Notes: generated by a model from the sequence alone, not told the origin. A DNA stretch of 64,000 bases from Rhizobium grahamii CCGE 502 (GCF_000298315.2 NZ_AEYE02000013.1:124001-188000), one strand, 5' to 3'; shown: positions 36,182 to 45,293, counted from the stretch's first letter. Numbers and translations are program-made.

Positions 36182-37171
36182 CTATTTCTGGATGCACGTA
36201 TCGACCGTGTCCTTCGTGCACTCATCAAGACCGGTGAAAACAGGATCCGGGACGGTCTTGCCGGCGATCAGATCCATCATCACCGACGGTGCCTTGTAAC
36301 CCATTTCAAAAGGCCGCTGGCCGACGAGCGCCGTAACGAGGCCCTCCTTGGCAATCGCGACTTCATCGCCGATCGTGTCGGCCGCACCGATCACGAACTC
36401 GTTCTTGCCGATCTTGTCGGCCATCGGCTTGAAGAGATCCCGATAGGGCTGTGGTGCGCCGAACAGCGGCCAACCGCCCATGATGCCAAAGGCATCGAGA
36501 TCGGTATTGGCGGCGAGAATGTCGGTCATGGCCTGAACGCCCTTGGCGCCATCGTCATTGGTAAAGACTGGGCAACCGGCAACTTCCGTCCACCCACCCT
36601 CGCCTTTCAGCGCCGTCAGGCCTTTCTGGCCGGTCAGCGTGTCACGCATTCCCTGCGCACGACGCAAAATGTTGTCGGCGCCGGGGTTGCCTTCGATCGT
36701 GCAGATCTTGCCGCCCTTCGGCTTGGCTTTCTTGATGTATTCGCCGATGCGGGCGCCCATCAGATAGTTATCGGTGCCGAGATAGGTTTTGCGCAGTGCC
36801 GAATCCTCGGCAGCAAGGTCGGCATCGAGCGTCATGACAGGGACCTTCGGATTTGCCGTCTTCAGCGTCTGCGCGATCAGCTTGGCGTTTGACGGAGAAA
36901 TAGCGATGGCCGCCGTTTCGGATTTACCCAATACGTCCTGAACGATTTGCGCTTCGCCGGCTTCATCGGAAGTCGATGCGGGACCGGTGTAGAAGCATTC
37001 ATATTCGGAGTCCGGGTTTTCCTTGTTCCATTTCTGGCAACCCTGGTTGATTGCCTCGAAGAACGGGTTGTCGAGCCCCTTCACGACAATGACCAGCTGT
37101 TTCTTCGCGGCAAGGGCCTGTCCAGCCGTCAGCGCCAGCACCGCGGCTGTAAGCAATAATGCCTTCCTCAT
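36182..37171 (-). CDS. Sugar ABC transporter substrate-binding protein (ribose/fructose-type)
   Basis: A 329-residue periplasmic binding protein of the Peripla_BP_4 type. The signal peptide MRKALLLTAAVLALTAGQAL ends near residue 22; the mature protein starts KKQLVIVVKGLDNPFFEAIN and contains TLDADLAAEDSALRKTYLGT, GPASTSDEAGEAQI and AIEGN-like CTIEGNPGADNI. The class imports ribose, fructose, allose, xylose or polyols. ATG 37171 has GGGAGGAAG; a longer frame lacks support. It is the second gene after the epimerase on the minus strand and belongs with the divergent ATPase and permease genes. Confidence 0.92.
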   Translation of the reverse strand: MRKALLLTAAVLALTAGQALAAKKQLVIVVKGLDNPFFEAINQGCQKWNKENPDSEYECFYTGPASTSDEAGEAQIVQDVLGKSETAAIAISPSNAKLIAQTLKTANPKVPVMTLDADLAAEDSALRKTYLGTDNYLMGARIGEYIKKAKPKGGKICTIEGNPGADNILRRAQGMRDTLTGQKGLTALKGEGGWTEVAGCPVFTNDDGAKGVQAMTDILAANTDLDAFGIMGGWPLFGAPQPYRDLFKPMADKIGKNEFVIGAADTIGDEVAIAKEGLVTALVGQRPFEMGYKAPSVMMDLIAGKTVPDPVFTGLDECTKDTVDTCIQK

Positions 37172-37218
37172 AGCTTCCTCCCATTTAAAAATGGCGGACG
37201 CCATCGCCCGCCACATGA

Positions 37219-38199
37219 TCAACCCGGATACCAGACGATGCGAGGATCCTCCTCCGAACGCATATACCCCCAGGCCGAGTCGATTAGCATTTCCAGATCG
37301 TAGACGGGCCGCCATCCCAGCAGGTACTTGGCCTTGCTATTGTCCATCCAGTTCGAATGGAACTGGCTTGGGATGTCGACCGAGTTGAGCCCGCGCGTGC
37401 GCGCCAGATGGGCGGCGACCTCGCCATAGTCGACTGGACGGTCCATGCAGATGTTGAAGAGCTGGCCTTTGGCGCGCCGATTGTCGAGCGCCGCAAGGAT
37501 CGCGGAGACAAGGTCATCCACATGCACGAAATTGCGCTTCAATGGGCGACCGTCAGCGTCACGCAGGAGCGGGATCGTCTGTTCCCGCGCATAACGCACA
37601 GCGTCGCTCGCCGGAACAAGCGTCTTCCAGTCCGGCCCGCCGAATACGTCATCACCGAACGACAACGTGAACTTGAAATCATCCTTCTCCATGATCCAGG
37701 GCGCACGAAGACAGCAGCCATTGATGCCGTACTGGATCTGGAATTGCTCCAGCATCACCTCTTCCAGAACCTTCGACAGCGCGTAGCACCCGGGATAGGC
37801 TTGGTGCGGCGTGGTCTCGGTGATCGGCGCTTCATGGCGATAGAAGAAATGGCCGATTCCGGCATCACCGCCGATAAGAATGAACTGGCGCGCAGTGCCG
37901 CTCGTCCTGAATGCCTCGAGCAACCAGAAAAGTCCCTTGACGGTGACGTCCATGACGTCCTCAGGCGTTTCCTTGCATGTCGCCAAATGCACGACATGTG
38001 TGACGTCGGCAAGCGCCTTGGTTACCGTCTCGCGATCGCTGATCGAGCCTCGGAATGTTTCGATCCGCTCGGTTTCTGGGCACAAGCGATTATGACAAAG
38101 CGCGCGAATGCGCGCCTTTGAAAATCGCGGATCGTCGAGCAGCCCAGCGATGAAGTGCTGCCCGACCTTGCCCGTTCCACCGGTGACAAGGATCAGCAT
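37219..38199 (-). CDS. NAD-dependent epimerase/dehydratase family protein
   Basis: A 326-residue extended SDR. The Rossmann motif is ILVTGGTGKVGQHFI at the N terminus, the catalytic pair is YALSK (in CYALSKVLEE), and NFVHVDDLVSAILAAL is typical of sugar-nucleotide epimerases and sugar dehydrogenases. ATG 38199 has a strong GGAGGAGAG site. It lies between the binding-protein gene and the divergent ATPase gene, so it probably acts on the imported sugar, but the reaction is not known. Confidence 0.85.
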   Translation of the reverse strand: MLILVTGGTGKVGQHFIAGLLDDPRFSKARIRALCHNRLCPETERIETFRGSISDRETVTKALADVTHVVHLATCKETPEDVMDVTVKGLFWLLEAFRTSGTARQFILIGGDAGIGHFFYRHEAPITETTPHQAYPGCYALSKVLEEVMLEQFQIQYGINGCCLRAPWIMEKDDFKFTLSFGDDVFGGPDWKTLVPASDAVRYAREQTIPLLRDADGRPLKRNFVHVDDLVSAILAALDNRRAKGQLFNICMDRPVDYGEVAAHLARTRGLNSVDIPSQFHSNWMDNSKAKYLLGWRPVYDLEMLIDSAWGYMRSEEDPRIVWYPG

Positions 38200-38250
38200 A
38201 CTCTCCTCCACCAATAGCTAATATACAGACACCTACGCGCGTCAATCGAA

Positions 38251-38261
38251 TTGTAGTACAA
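38251..38261. promoter_or_regulatory. Candidate operator in the divergent sugar-transport promoter
   Basis: TTGTA-G-TACAA is a perfect 11-base palindrome between the divergent epimerase and ATPase genes, with a further TTGTAAC at 38271. The pattern resembles GntR-family operators, but no GntR gene is in the window. Confidence 0.45.
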
Positions 38262-38415
38262 AACGAATAATTGTAACGGAGCCCGTAAATTAGCAGCATC
38301 CGATTGACGGTTTCGCGCGGTTCTGGGTAATGTTGCAACGGCTCGCGAGGGAGGAACTGGCGAGCCACATCGCGGCCCGAAATAGGGGTTTCGGCTTTAG
38401 GAGGCTAGACGGCTG

Positions 38416-39156
38416 GTGGCAGTTCTCGAGCTCGCCAACATATCAAAACACTTCGGCGCCATACAGGCTGTCAACGACGTTTCGTTTTCACTGGAAGCGG
38501 GAGAGGTCGTTGGGCTCATGGGCGACAATGGCGCCGGAAAATCGACACTCGTGAAAATGATCGCCGGCAACTTTCGGCCGAGTCATGGCGCGATGCGGCT
38601 TGATGGTCAGGATCTCATCCTTCACAAGCCGATCGATGCGAGACAGCGCGGCATCGAGATCGTCTATCAGGAACTTGCGCTCTGCAACAACCTCACCGCC
38701 GCTGCCAACGTATTCCTTGGCCGCGAACTCCGCCGTGGCCTCGGCCCGCTGCGCATTCTTGACTACCGGACGATGTACAAGCGCGCCGGCGAAATCTTCA
38801 AGGAACTGAAATCGGAGACGCGCCCGCGTGACCTCGTGAAGCAGATGTCGGGCGGCCAGCGCCAAGCCGTCGCGATCGCGCGCACCATGCTGGCCGAGGC
38901 GAAGCTTGTGCTGATGGACGAGCCGACGGCTGCCATTTCTGTTCGTCAGGTTGCCGAGGTCCTCTCCCTCATCCGGCAACTGCGCGATCGCGGCATCGCC
39001 GTCATCCTGATCAGCCACCGCATGCCCGACGTCTTCTCGGTAGCGGATCGGGTGATCGTTATGCGGCGCGGCCGCAAGGTTGCCGACAAGCAGATCGGGG
39101 CAAGCTCGCCGGAGGAAGTCACGGGGCTCATAACAGGCGCAATCGAACAGGTGTGA
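38416..39156 (+). CDS. Sugar ABC transporter ATP-binding protein (single-domain, FrcA-like)
   Basis: A 246-residue ABC ATPase: Walker A GDNGAGKSTLVKM, Q-loop YQELALCNNLT, signature MSGGQRQAVAIAR, Walker B LVLMDEPTAAI and switch LISHRMPDV. Sugar ATPases of this class are usually fused tandem proteins of about 500 residues (RbsA); this one has only one domain, as in rhizobial FrcA. The start is GTG 38416 with AGGAGG 13 bases upstream, a rather long spacing. It is followed by the permease gene after 34 bases. Confidence 0.9.
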   Translation: MAVLELANISKHFGAIQAVNDVSFSLEAGEVVGLMGDNGAGKSTLVKMIAGNFRPSHGAMRLDGQDLILHKPIDARQRGIEIVYQELALCNNLTAAANVFLGRELRRGLGPLRILDYRTMYKRAGEIFKELKSETRPRDLVKQMSGGQRQAVAIARTMLAEAKLVLMDEPTAAISVRQVAEVLSLIRQLRDRGIAVILISHRMPDVFSVADRVIVMRRGRKVADKQIGASSPEEVTGLITGAIEQV

Positions 39157-39190
39157 ACAAGCACCGGATGCAAGCGAACGAAGGTCGACC

Positions 39191-40189
39191 ATGGCAATAA
39201 CCCTCGATCAAACGATAGCGCAGAAACAGCGTAACTGGCTGTCGTCAGTCTTTGCGAGCCAGACGTTCTGGGTCCTCATCGCCGTCGTTCTCGCCTGCAT
39301 TTTCCTGTCCTTCGCCACGAGCTCCTTTGCCACCCCCACCAACCTCTACAACATCACCCGCAATGTCACCTTTGTCGCGATCATCGCGCTCGGGATGACG
39401 CTTGTGATTGTCACCGGTGGCATCGACCTCTCGGTCGGTTCGGTGCTTTGCCTCTGCAGCATGGTATTGGCAGTCACCATGCATGCCGGCTATGGCATCG
39501 GAACCGGCATTGCGGCTTCGATCGGCACGGCGCTCGTCGTCGGCGCCTTCAACGGGCTCCTGATCGCTTATCTTGGGTTCCCGCCCTTCGTCGTCACCCT
39601 TGGTATGCTGTCGATTGCCCGCAGCCTCGCGATGGTTGCCTCGAACAACACCGTTGTCTTCCAGTTTGGCCCGGACCACGACAAGCTGCTGGCGCTTGGC
39701 GGCGGCGCATGGTTCTTCGGCATAGCCAATCCGGTGCTCTATATGGCAGTGCTGGCCCTCCTCACCGGCTTCGTGCTGCGGTGGACCCGGTTTGGTCGTT
39801 ATGTGTTCGCCATCGGTGGAAACGAGCACGCCGCAACGCTGACGGGCGTGCCCGTCAGAAAGATCAAGGTCGCCGTTTACATGATCTCGGCACTCTCGGC
39901 TGGGGTCGCCGGCATCATCCAGACGGGCTGGCTTGGCGCCGTGACCACGAACATCGGTGCGGGCATGGAGCTACAAGTTATCGCCGCAGCCGTCATCGGC
40001 GGCGCCAATCTCGCCGGTGGCGTCGGCACTGCGTTCGGCGCCATCGTTGGCGCGGCACTGATCGAAGTGATCCGCAACAGCCTTGGACTATTGGGGATCA
40101 ACGCCTTCTGGCAAGGCACCTTCATCGGTGGCGCGATCGTACTCGCGGTTCTGTTCGACCGGCTCAGAAATCTCCGCCAGAGCGAGTAG
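39191..40189 (+). CDS. Sugar ABC transporter permease (RbsC-like)
   Basis: A 332-residue protein of the BPD_transp_2 family with eight to ten hydrophobic helices. The diagnostic GMTLVIVTGGIDLSVGSVL near residue 75 and the AVIGGANLAGGVGTAFGAIV segment near residue 265 are both present. It should form a homodimeric channel with the ATPase encoded upstream. It is convergent with the Lrp gene; the 11-base gap has a short CTGAG/CTCAG repeat but no T run. Confidence 0.93.
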   Translation: MAITLDQTIAQKQRNWLSSVFASQTFWVLIAVVLACIFLSFATSSFATPTNLYNITRNVTFVAIIALGMTLVIVTGGIDLSVGSVLCLCSMVLAVTMHAGYGIGTGIAASIGTALVVGAFNGLLIAYLGFPPFVVTLGMLSIARSLAMVASNNTVVFQFGPDHDKLLALGGGAWFFGIANPVLYMAVLALLTGFVLRWTRFGRYVFAIGGNEHAATLTGVPVRKIKVAVYMISALSAGVAGIIQTGWLGAVTTNIGAGMELQVIAAAVIGGANLAGGVGTAFGAIVGAALIEVIRNSLGLLGINAFWQGTFIGGAIVLAVLFDRLRNLRQSE

Positions 40190-40200
40190 CTGAGGAGCCC

Positions 40201-40689
40201 TCAGTCCTCGTTCGACTTGGCGTTGTCGAGGATCATATAGTCGAGCGGCAACTGCGTCGAATACTTGATCTGTTCCATGGCAAAAGCAGACGAGACGTCA
40301 CGAATCTCGATCTTCGCGATCATCCGCTTGTAGAACGCGTCATAGGCCGCGATGTCAGGCACGACGACGCGCAGCAGATAGTCCACATCGCCGCTCATGC
40401 GATAGAACTCGACGACCTCGGGGAAGTCGGCGATGACCTCCGAAAAGCGTCGCAGCCACTCGATCGAGTGCGTTGCCGTCCGGATCGATACAAACACCGT
40501 GACCTTGGTGTTGACCTTCTCCGGATCGAGGATGGCCACACGGCGCTTGATGACGCCGTCTTCTTCCATTTTCTGGATGCGCCGCCAGCAAGGTGTCGTG
40601 GAGAGCCCGACCTTCTTGGCAAGATCGGCCACAGCCAAAGTCGAATCCTCCTGCAAGAGACGCAGGATCTTACGGTCGAGACGGTCCAT
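40201..40689 (-). CDS. Lrp/AsnC family transcriptional regulator
   Basis: A 162-residue regulator. Residues 1-60 hold the AsnC-type helix-turn-helix (MDRLDRKILRLLQEDSTLAV, then VGLSTTPCWRRIQKMEEDGV), and the rest is the RAM ligand-binding domain (VEFYRMSGDVDYLLRVVVPD). It probably responds to an amino acid. The gene is monocistronic; possible targets are not evident from the neighbours. Confidence 0.93.
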   Translation of the reverse strand: MDRLDRKILRLLQEDSTLAVADLAKKVGLSTTPCWRRIQKMEEDGVIKRRVAILDPEKVNTKVTVFVSIRTATHSIEWLRRFSEVIADFPEVVEFYRMSGDVDYLLRVVVPDIAAYDAFYKRMIAKIEIRDVSSAFAMEQIKYSTQLPLDYMILDNAKSNED

Positions 40690-40740
40690 ACAGCAAAGCC
40701 CCTTCGAATTATTTTCTCTGTATAGCGCGATTCCGGGAGT

Positions 40741-41406
40741 TTAAAAGAATTTTGTTTCAGACAGCAGTGCCGCAATCCGCTCGCGCAACGTCGGCAGCAA
40801 CTCTGCTGCGAACCAAGGATTGCGTTTGATCCAGCCGGTGTTTCGCCAACTAGGATGCGGCAGCGGAAAAATGACCGGCGAGCCCGGACGCGAAAGGGCC
40901 GTGTGCCAAGCCCGCACCGTCTCCGTCATATTCTCGCGGCGCTCCGGGCCCATGTGCCAAGCCTGCGCATATTGGCCGACCACGATCACCAGTTCGATCT
41001 GCGGCATTGCCGAAATCACCCTGCTCCGCCAATGCGGCGCACATTCCCGCCGCGGCGGCAGGTCGCTTCCCTTGGCGTCGTAACCAGGAAAGCAAAAACC
41101 CATCGGCACAATGGCAAAACAATCGCGGTTGTAGAACGTCTCCCGATCGACCTGCAGCCAATCGCGCAGGCGGTCACCGGATGCGTCGTTGAACGGCAGA
41201 CCCGTCTCGTGGACCTTGAGCCCCGGCGCCTGCCCCGCGATCAATATCCTCGCCTTGGAAGAGATGACCGCGACCGGCCGCGGCTCATGTGGCAAGCGCG
41301 CACCAGGCCCACCAAACGGTGCGTCACGACAGATCCGACAGGCGGCAATCTCCTGCCGAAGGCGATCCAGCGTGCGCTCGTCCGGCGCGCCTTCGTCTGT
41401 CACCAT
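40741..41406 (-). CDS. Uracil-DNA glycosylase family protein
   Basis: A 221-residue protein of the UDG superfamily. Motif A is ILIAGQAPGLKVHE, motif B is PLPHPSWRNTG. Four cysteines (CRIC at residues 23-26, one in GFCFPGYD, one in RRECAPHW) resemble the [4Fe-4S] ligands of family 4/5 enzymes. It would remove uracil or other deaminated bases. The ATG at 41406 overlaps the stop of the upstream thermonuclease frame (ATGGTGA), suggesting coupled translation. Exact subfamily is uncertain. Confidence 0.85.
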   Translation of the reverse strand: MVTDEGAPDERTLDRLRQEIAACRICRDAPFGGPGARLPHEPRPVAVISSKARILIAGQAPGLKVHETGLPFNDASGDRLRDWLQVDRETFYNRDCFAIVPMGFCFPGYDAKGSDLPPRRECAPHWRSRVISAMPQIELVIVVGQYAQAWHMGPERRENMTETVRAWHTALSRPGSPVIFPLPHPSWRNTGWIKRNPWFAAELLPTLRERIAALLSETKFF

Positions 41407-41935
41407 CCGAGCAATCCCGCAATTCCCCGCACATTCGATCTTGGCGCATGCTCGCGCACACTGCGCGGCATCTCAAACGTCCCAGCCCAGAGCCCGACCT
41501 TCTCCATTCTCGCTTGCCTCTCCTCGTCACCATAAGCGCCATAGGACACCGCCATGCCGCTCCGCACCATCACGGCGTTCAAATCGACGCCGCAGCCCGG
41601 CAGATCACAAGCAGGCGATCGAAGCGGTCCCGCTCCGTTCCAGCGCACTGTGTATCGGCCGCCCCAACAAGACGTTGCAATGCCCGCTTCGCCTCCTGAC
41701 CGCAGGTCCATACGCCACCTGCCCGTTCGCATGCCTGGCTGAGCTCGGGTGCATCGATGCCGTAGAGCCGCATCCGCTCATTGCCGAGATTCAGACTGTC
41801 ACCATCCGCTGCATGAAATCGGCCGGAATGGACCGTTTCTGTCTTGTCGTTCAACTTCGCCGCAATCAGCCACAGGAACGCCAGCAAAGCCAGCGCCGTC
41901 ACGCCGTCGCGCATCACCCGCCAACCGCGCGTCAC
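41400..41935 (-). pseudogene. Thermonuclease (SNase-like) gene with a frameshift
   Basis: The first 118 codons (41935 to 41579) encode a membrane anchor (VTALALLAFLWLIAA) and an SNase domain: DGDSLNLGNERMRLYGIDAP, ELSQACERAGGVWTCGQEA, RDRFDRLLVICRA. The frame then ends in ASI-stop, while the -1/+1 shifted frame continues with the expected GVDLNAVMVRSGMAVSYGAY and GLWAGTFEMPRSVR and stops at 41400. Restoring one base at about 41590-41600 would join the two as RAGGVDLNA. The catalytic Arg/Glu residues lie in the intact first part, but the C-terminal part of the fold is lost. A sequencing error is possible. Confidence 0.8.
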
Positions 41936-42041
41936 GCTTTCGCCTCCTTCAGAAACAAATCCTTCGCAAAGATGGCTAACATCATCTTAAGGATTGCGCT
42001 CTAGGGTGTAGAGACCCGCGGATCAAGTTTCAACGTGCACA

Positions 42042-43577
42042 ATGAGTACTGGCGTTAGCACATCGACCGATAAGAACATCGTCGACAAGTCACGCAGTCA
42101 CCGGAACAAGCCTGTATCGAAGGCTGTTCGGCTGACGCGGGAACGCCTGCAATCGAGCCACGCCGCGAGCGGCGGGTTCGATCGCGACGTATTGGTGATG
42201 TATGTCAATGCCGTCCTGCAGGGCGCTTCGATCGTCCCGCTCTTTGTCATCATCATTGCGGCATTCGGGGTTTACTTCACCGAAGACACGCAGATCTTTC
42301 TGTGGGCACTGCTGACACTGACAGCCCATGCGGCAAACGTCTTCATCGCGCGCCGCGCCCGCAGCCAGGAAATCAACGGGACAACCGCGCGCAGCTGGCG
42401 CCGCATTCTCCTACTCGGCCAACTCATGGTCGGCTGCTGCTGGGCAGTGTTCGCTCTGCAGGACTGCGCCGTATGCGAACCGTCGAGCTTCCTGCTTTAC
42501 AAGGGCGCCACGCTACTGATCGCACTTTCCGTGACGGCCATGTCAAACTTCATGCTGACACCGTCGGTGCTGATAACCTTCGCCCCTGTCGTCCTCGGCC
42601 TGGTCGCCAAGGCCGGTCTGTCGCGAGAGATCCTTGAGGTCAGCCTGACCGCCATCTTCACGACCACCGTCATTTTCTTCAACTACATCGGCGACCGGCT
42701 CTTCCAATCCAACCTCAAGATCCTCGCCTATCAGGCAGAAAAGGACGACCTGATCGCCGAACTCGAAGTCGCAAAATCGATGTCGGATGAGGCCCGCCGT
42801 CGGGCGGAGGAAGCAAACCTCGCAAAGTCTCGTTTCCTCGCCTCGATGTCGCATGAGCTGAGAACGCCCCTCAATGCCATCCTGGGCTTCTCCGAGGTCA
42901 TGTCCGCCGAGGTCATGGGTCCGCTCAACAACCCGACCTACAAGGAATACACCAGCGACATCCACCGCTCGGGCGAGCATCTGCTGAATCTCATCAACGA
43001 GATCCTCGACCTCTCGCGTATCGAGGCCGGTAAATACGAGCTCAGCGAGGAAGCGATTTCGCTGTTGAACATCTCCGAAGATTGCATCGGCATGGTGCAA
43101 CTGCGGGCTCGGGGCAAGAACATCACCATCTCGCAGCAGTTCGAGCCTGAATTGCCCGCCGTCTGGGCAGATGAGAAATCGCTTCGCCAGGTCGTCCTCA
43201 ACCTGCTTTCGAACGCCGTGAAGTTCACGCCGCAATCGGGCGAAATCCACGTCAAGGTCGGCTGGACCGCCGGTGGCGGCCAATACATCTCCATCAAGGA
43301 CAACGGCCCCGGTATTCCGGAAGATGAAATTCCGGTGGTCCTGTCGGCTTTCGGCCAGGGCTCGATCGCCATCAAGAGCGCGGAACAAGGGACCGGCCTC
43401 GGCCTGCCGATCGTTCAGGCGATCCTCGCCAAGCACGACGGCCAGTTCATCCTCAAATCGAAGCTGCGCGAAGGCACCGAAGTCATCGCCATCCTGCCTG
43501 CCAAGCGCGTGCTGCAGACCGTTCCGGCTGTCGAGGATACCCAAGCGGTTTCCCGCAAGCGCCGCAGTTTTGCGTAG
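42042..43577 (+). CDS. Membrane sensor histidine kinase (DivJ/PleC-like)
   Basis: A 511-residue protein. Six or so hydrophobic helices span about residues 45-225, followed by a coiled-coil linker (AEKDDLIAELEVAKSMSDEA) and a HisKA domain with the phosphoacceptor in FLASMSHELRTPLNAILGFS (His271). The HATPase domain contains the N box LRQVVLNLLSNAVKF, the G1 box IKDNGPGIP and the G2 box GTGLGLPIVQ. The HisKA sequence resembles the DivJ/PleC/PdhS cell-cycle group, but no cognate response regulator is adjacent, so its partner is unknown. The periplasmic sensing part is very small, so it may sense within the membrane. Confidence 0.92.
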   Translation: MSTGVSTSTDKNIVDKSRSHRNKPVSKAVRLTRERLQSSHAASGGFDRDVLVMYVNAVLQGASIVPLFVIIIAAFGVYFTEDTQIFLWALLTLTAHAANVFIARRARSQEINGTTARSWRRILLLGQLMVGCCWAVFALQDCAVCEPSSFLLYKGATLLIALSVTAMSNFMLTPSVLITFAPVVLGLVAKAGLSREILEVSLTAIFTTTVIFFNYIGDRLFQSNLKILAYQAEKDDLIAELEVAKSMSDEARRRAEEANLAKSRFLASMSHELRTPLNAILGFSEVMSAEVMGPLNNPTYKEYTSDIHRSGEHLLNLINEILDLSRIEAGKYELSEEAISLLNISEDCIGMVQLRARGKNITISQQFEPELPAVWADEKSLRQVVLNLLSNAVKFTPQSGEIHVKVGWTAGGGQYISIKDNGPGIPEDEIPVVLSAFGQGSIAIKSAEQGTGLGLPIVQAILAKHDGQFILKSKLREGTEVIAILPAKRVLQTVPAVEDTQAVSRKRRSFA

Positions 43578-43579
43578 CG

Positions 43580-44689
43580 CTATTCGACGATCCGCTTGAA
43601 ATCAGGGTCGTTCGCGAAGTCCTGCAGGTCGTTGTCGATCGCGTCCCGGTCCGTCAGCGCCTTGAGGCTGGACCTGGCGGAATCGCTCAGCTCAACCGCC
43701 TTGTGGGCCGCGTTCAACACAGAGTTTCGGGTCGTCCTGCGCTCTTCTGCCGATGCATCACTCGGCAAATAGTGATGTTTCTGCCCGTATGCGGCAGCCA
43801 TCAAAAACCAGTAGCGCGACAGCTTGGCGGCGGGCGTTGCCGCCAGCTTGTTGCCGAGGTCTATTGCCTTGTCATATCCGTCGCTCTGATAGAGCTGGCT
43901 CGCAATGACGTTGAGACTGTCACTGACCGATAGGCTAGCCGCCCGGGACGCGTAGCTAATCATCGGATCGTTCTGCGGCAAGGATGTCGCAAGATGCCTG
44001 ACCTCTTCCGCTACTTCCGTTTTCAGCTCCGCCGCCCCAGGGTTGGTTAGCAAAGTTTCGACATATAAGAACAGCGGCGACAAATAGAGACGAGTATACA
44101 GATAGAAGAATATAAAACCGCTCACGGAACCTGCGATCAGCAGAAACGGCCCAACCGTTGGCAAAATGCCGGCAGATTGGGATCCACCGGCGAGTGTCGC
44201 CCTTTCCGCCAGAAAATCACTGAAACTGCGGAAGCTGTCTCCAAGCGAGTCGACCTCGGTAAGCCCGACGCCAACCAGCATCGTCGTCAGCCACTCCGAG
44301 ATGCGTTCCAGATTCGTGTTTGACCCCAGCAGCCGCTCCTTGCCGCTCACATTTTGATCGTCGAGGGCCGCGGCTCTCGGACTGGTTCCCGCGGTCGTCG
44401 ATGTGGTTGCAGCTACTGTGGGGGTTATCGAATTGTCTTTCGCCAAAACGCGAGGAACGGAGAAGAGGAACCCCAATAGCCCTCCGATCGCGATCCCCGC
44501 AAAGACGATGAGCACCCCGACCCCGAAGCCTCCAACCGGGCCGCCGGCTTGCGCAATACCCGCGAAGGCAAGGGTTAGAAGCACTGCAGCTGCTCCTACT
44601 TGGAGGAGCAGTACGGCATGCCGATTGCGTTCCGCAGCTTGCGACCGAGCATTGAAATACTGGTTCGTTCTTTCGAAAACCGCCGCCAT
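43580..44689 (-). CDS. Uncharacterised membrane protein with NTNLE-type motif
   Basis: A 369-residue protein with three hydrophobic helices: two near the N terminus (VLLLQVGAAAVLLTLAFAGI and VGVLIVFAGIAIGGLLGFLF) and one near residue 190. The second helix runs into GFLFSVPRVL; after a Thr/Ala linker comes NTNLERISEWLTTMLVGVGL, a combination I recognise from other unnamed bacterial proteins. The C-terminal 150 residues are soluble and helical (SRYWFLMAAAYGQKHHYLP), possibly TPR-like. ATG 44689 has GGGGGATC upstream; a GTG at 44728 would add 13 residues. Function unknown. Confidence 0.8.
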   Translation of the reverse strand: MAAVFERTNQYFNARSQAAERNRHAVLLLQVGAAAVLLTLAFAGIAQAGGPVGGFGVGVLIVFAGIAIGGLLGFLFSVPRVLAKDNSITPTVAATTSTTAGTSPRAAALDDQNVSGKERLLGSNTNLERISEWLTTMLVGVGLTEVDSLGDSFRSFSDFLAERATLAGGSQSAGILPTVGPFLLIAGSVSGFIFFYLYTRLYLSPLFLYVETLLTNPGAAELKTEVAEEVRHLATSLPQNDPMISYASRAASLSVSDSLNVIASQLYQSDGYDKAIDLGNKLAATPAAKLSRYWFLMAAAYGQKHHYLPSDASAEERRTTRNSVLNAAHKAVELSDSARSSLKALTDRDAIDNDLQDFANDPDFKRIVE

Positions 44690-44793
44690 CTGATCCCCCA
44701 ACCCTGCGCCTGGGGATAGAATAGTCACACTCTAAACACATCTTCAAGGAGAATATTACTAACGCCACAACCTGAAGCCACTATTGGTTGCGG

Positions 44794-45174
44794 TCACCCA
44801 AACAACAGATGCTTGCCGATCGTAAACAGCAGGAACATCCCGCACGCCGCGATAATGCAGAGGACCGCAAACGAGCCGAGATCCTTGGCGTGCTTCCCGA
44901 CCATCGAGATCTCCGGCGAAATCCTGTCGATGACTTCCTCGATCGCGGTGTTCAGTGCTTCGACGGCAAAGAGGACGAGAAACAGGACGACGGCGATCAT
45001 CAGCTCGGCCAGCGTCGCGCCGACGGAGACCAGCAGGATCAGTGAAACCGCGAAGAACAACAGTTCCTGCCGGAACGCCGCCTCCTTGATCAGCCGGCGA
45101 AAGCCGCCAAGCGAATAGCTGGCGGCTGCAAAGAAGTGGCTGATGCCGGTGAGTTTTGTCACGGCAGGTTTCAT
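44794..45174 (-). CDS. dgkA: Diacylglycerol kinase (prokaryotic, DgkA)
   Basis: A 126-residue inner-membrane kinase that recycles diacylglycerol to phosphatidic acid. The family signature is LFAVEALNTAIEEVIDRISP with the catalytic glutamates, flanked by three membrane helices. The N-terminal amphipathic region SYSLGGFRRLIKEAAFRQEL is also typical. ATG 45174 follows GAGGGC; a longer frame begins 14 codons upstream. In rhizobia this activity often accompanies the making of phosphorylated cyclic glucans or membrane-derived lipids. Confidence 0.93.
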   Translation of the reverse strand: MKPAVTKLTGISHFFAAASYSLGGFRRLIKEAAFRQELLFFAVSLILLVSVGATLAELMIAVVLFLVLFAVEALNTAIEEVIDRISPEISMVGKHAKDLGSFAVLCIIAACGMFLLFTIGKHLLFG

Positions 45175-45293
45175 CAAGTGCCCTCGTCGTCCTTCAATGG
45201 CGGCCATTGCCGCCATCAGTCAGAAATTGCGATACCGGTTCACGGTCCCCGCGGCAAGAACTCTGTCATCAACCTGTCATAAACCTGAAGGTT

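Noticed and set aside
42543-43544. A 333-codon minus-strand open frame antisense to the histidine kinase
   Set aside because: Shadow of a clear HisKA/HATPase gene, with no independent features.
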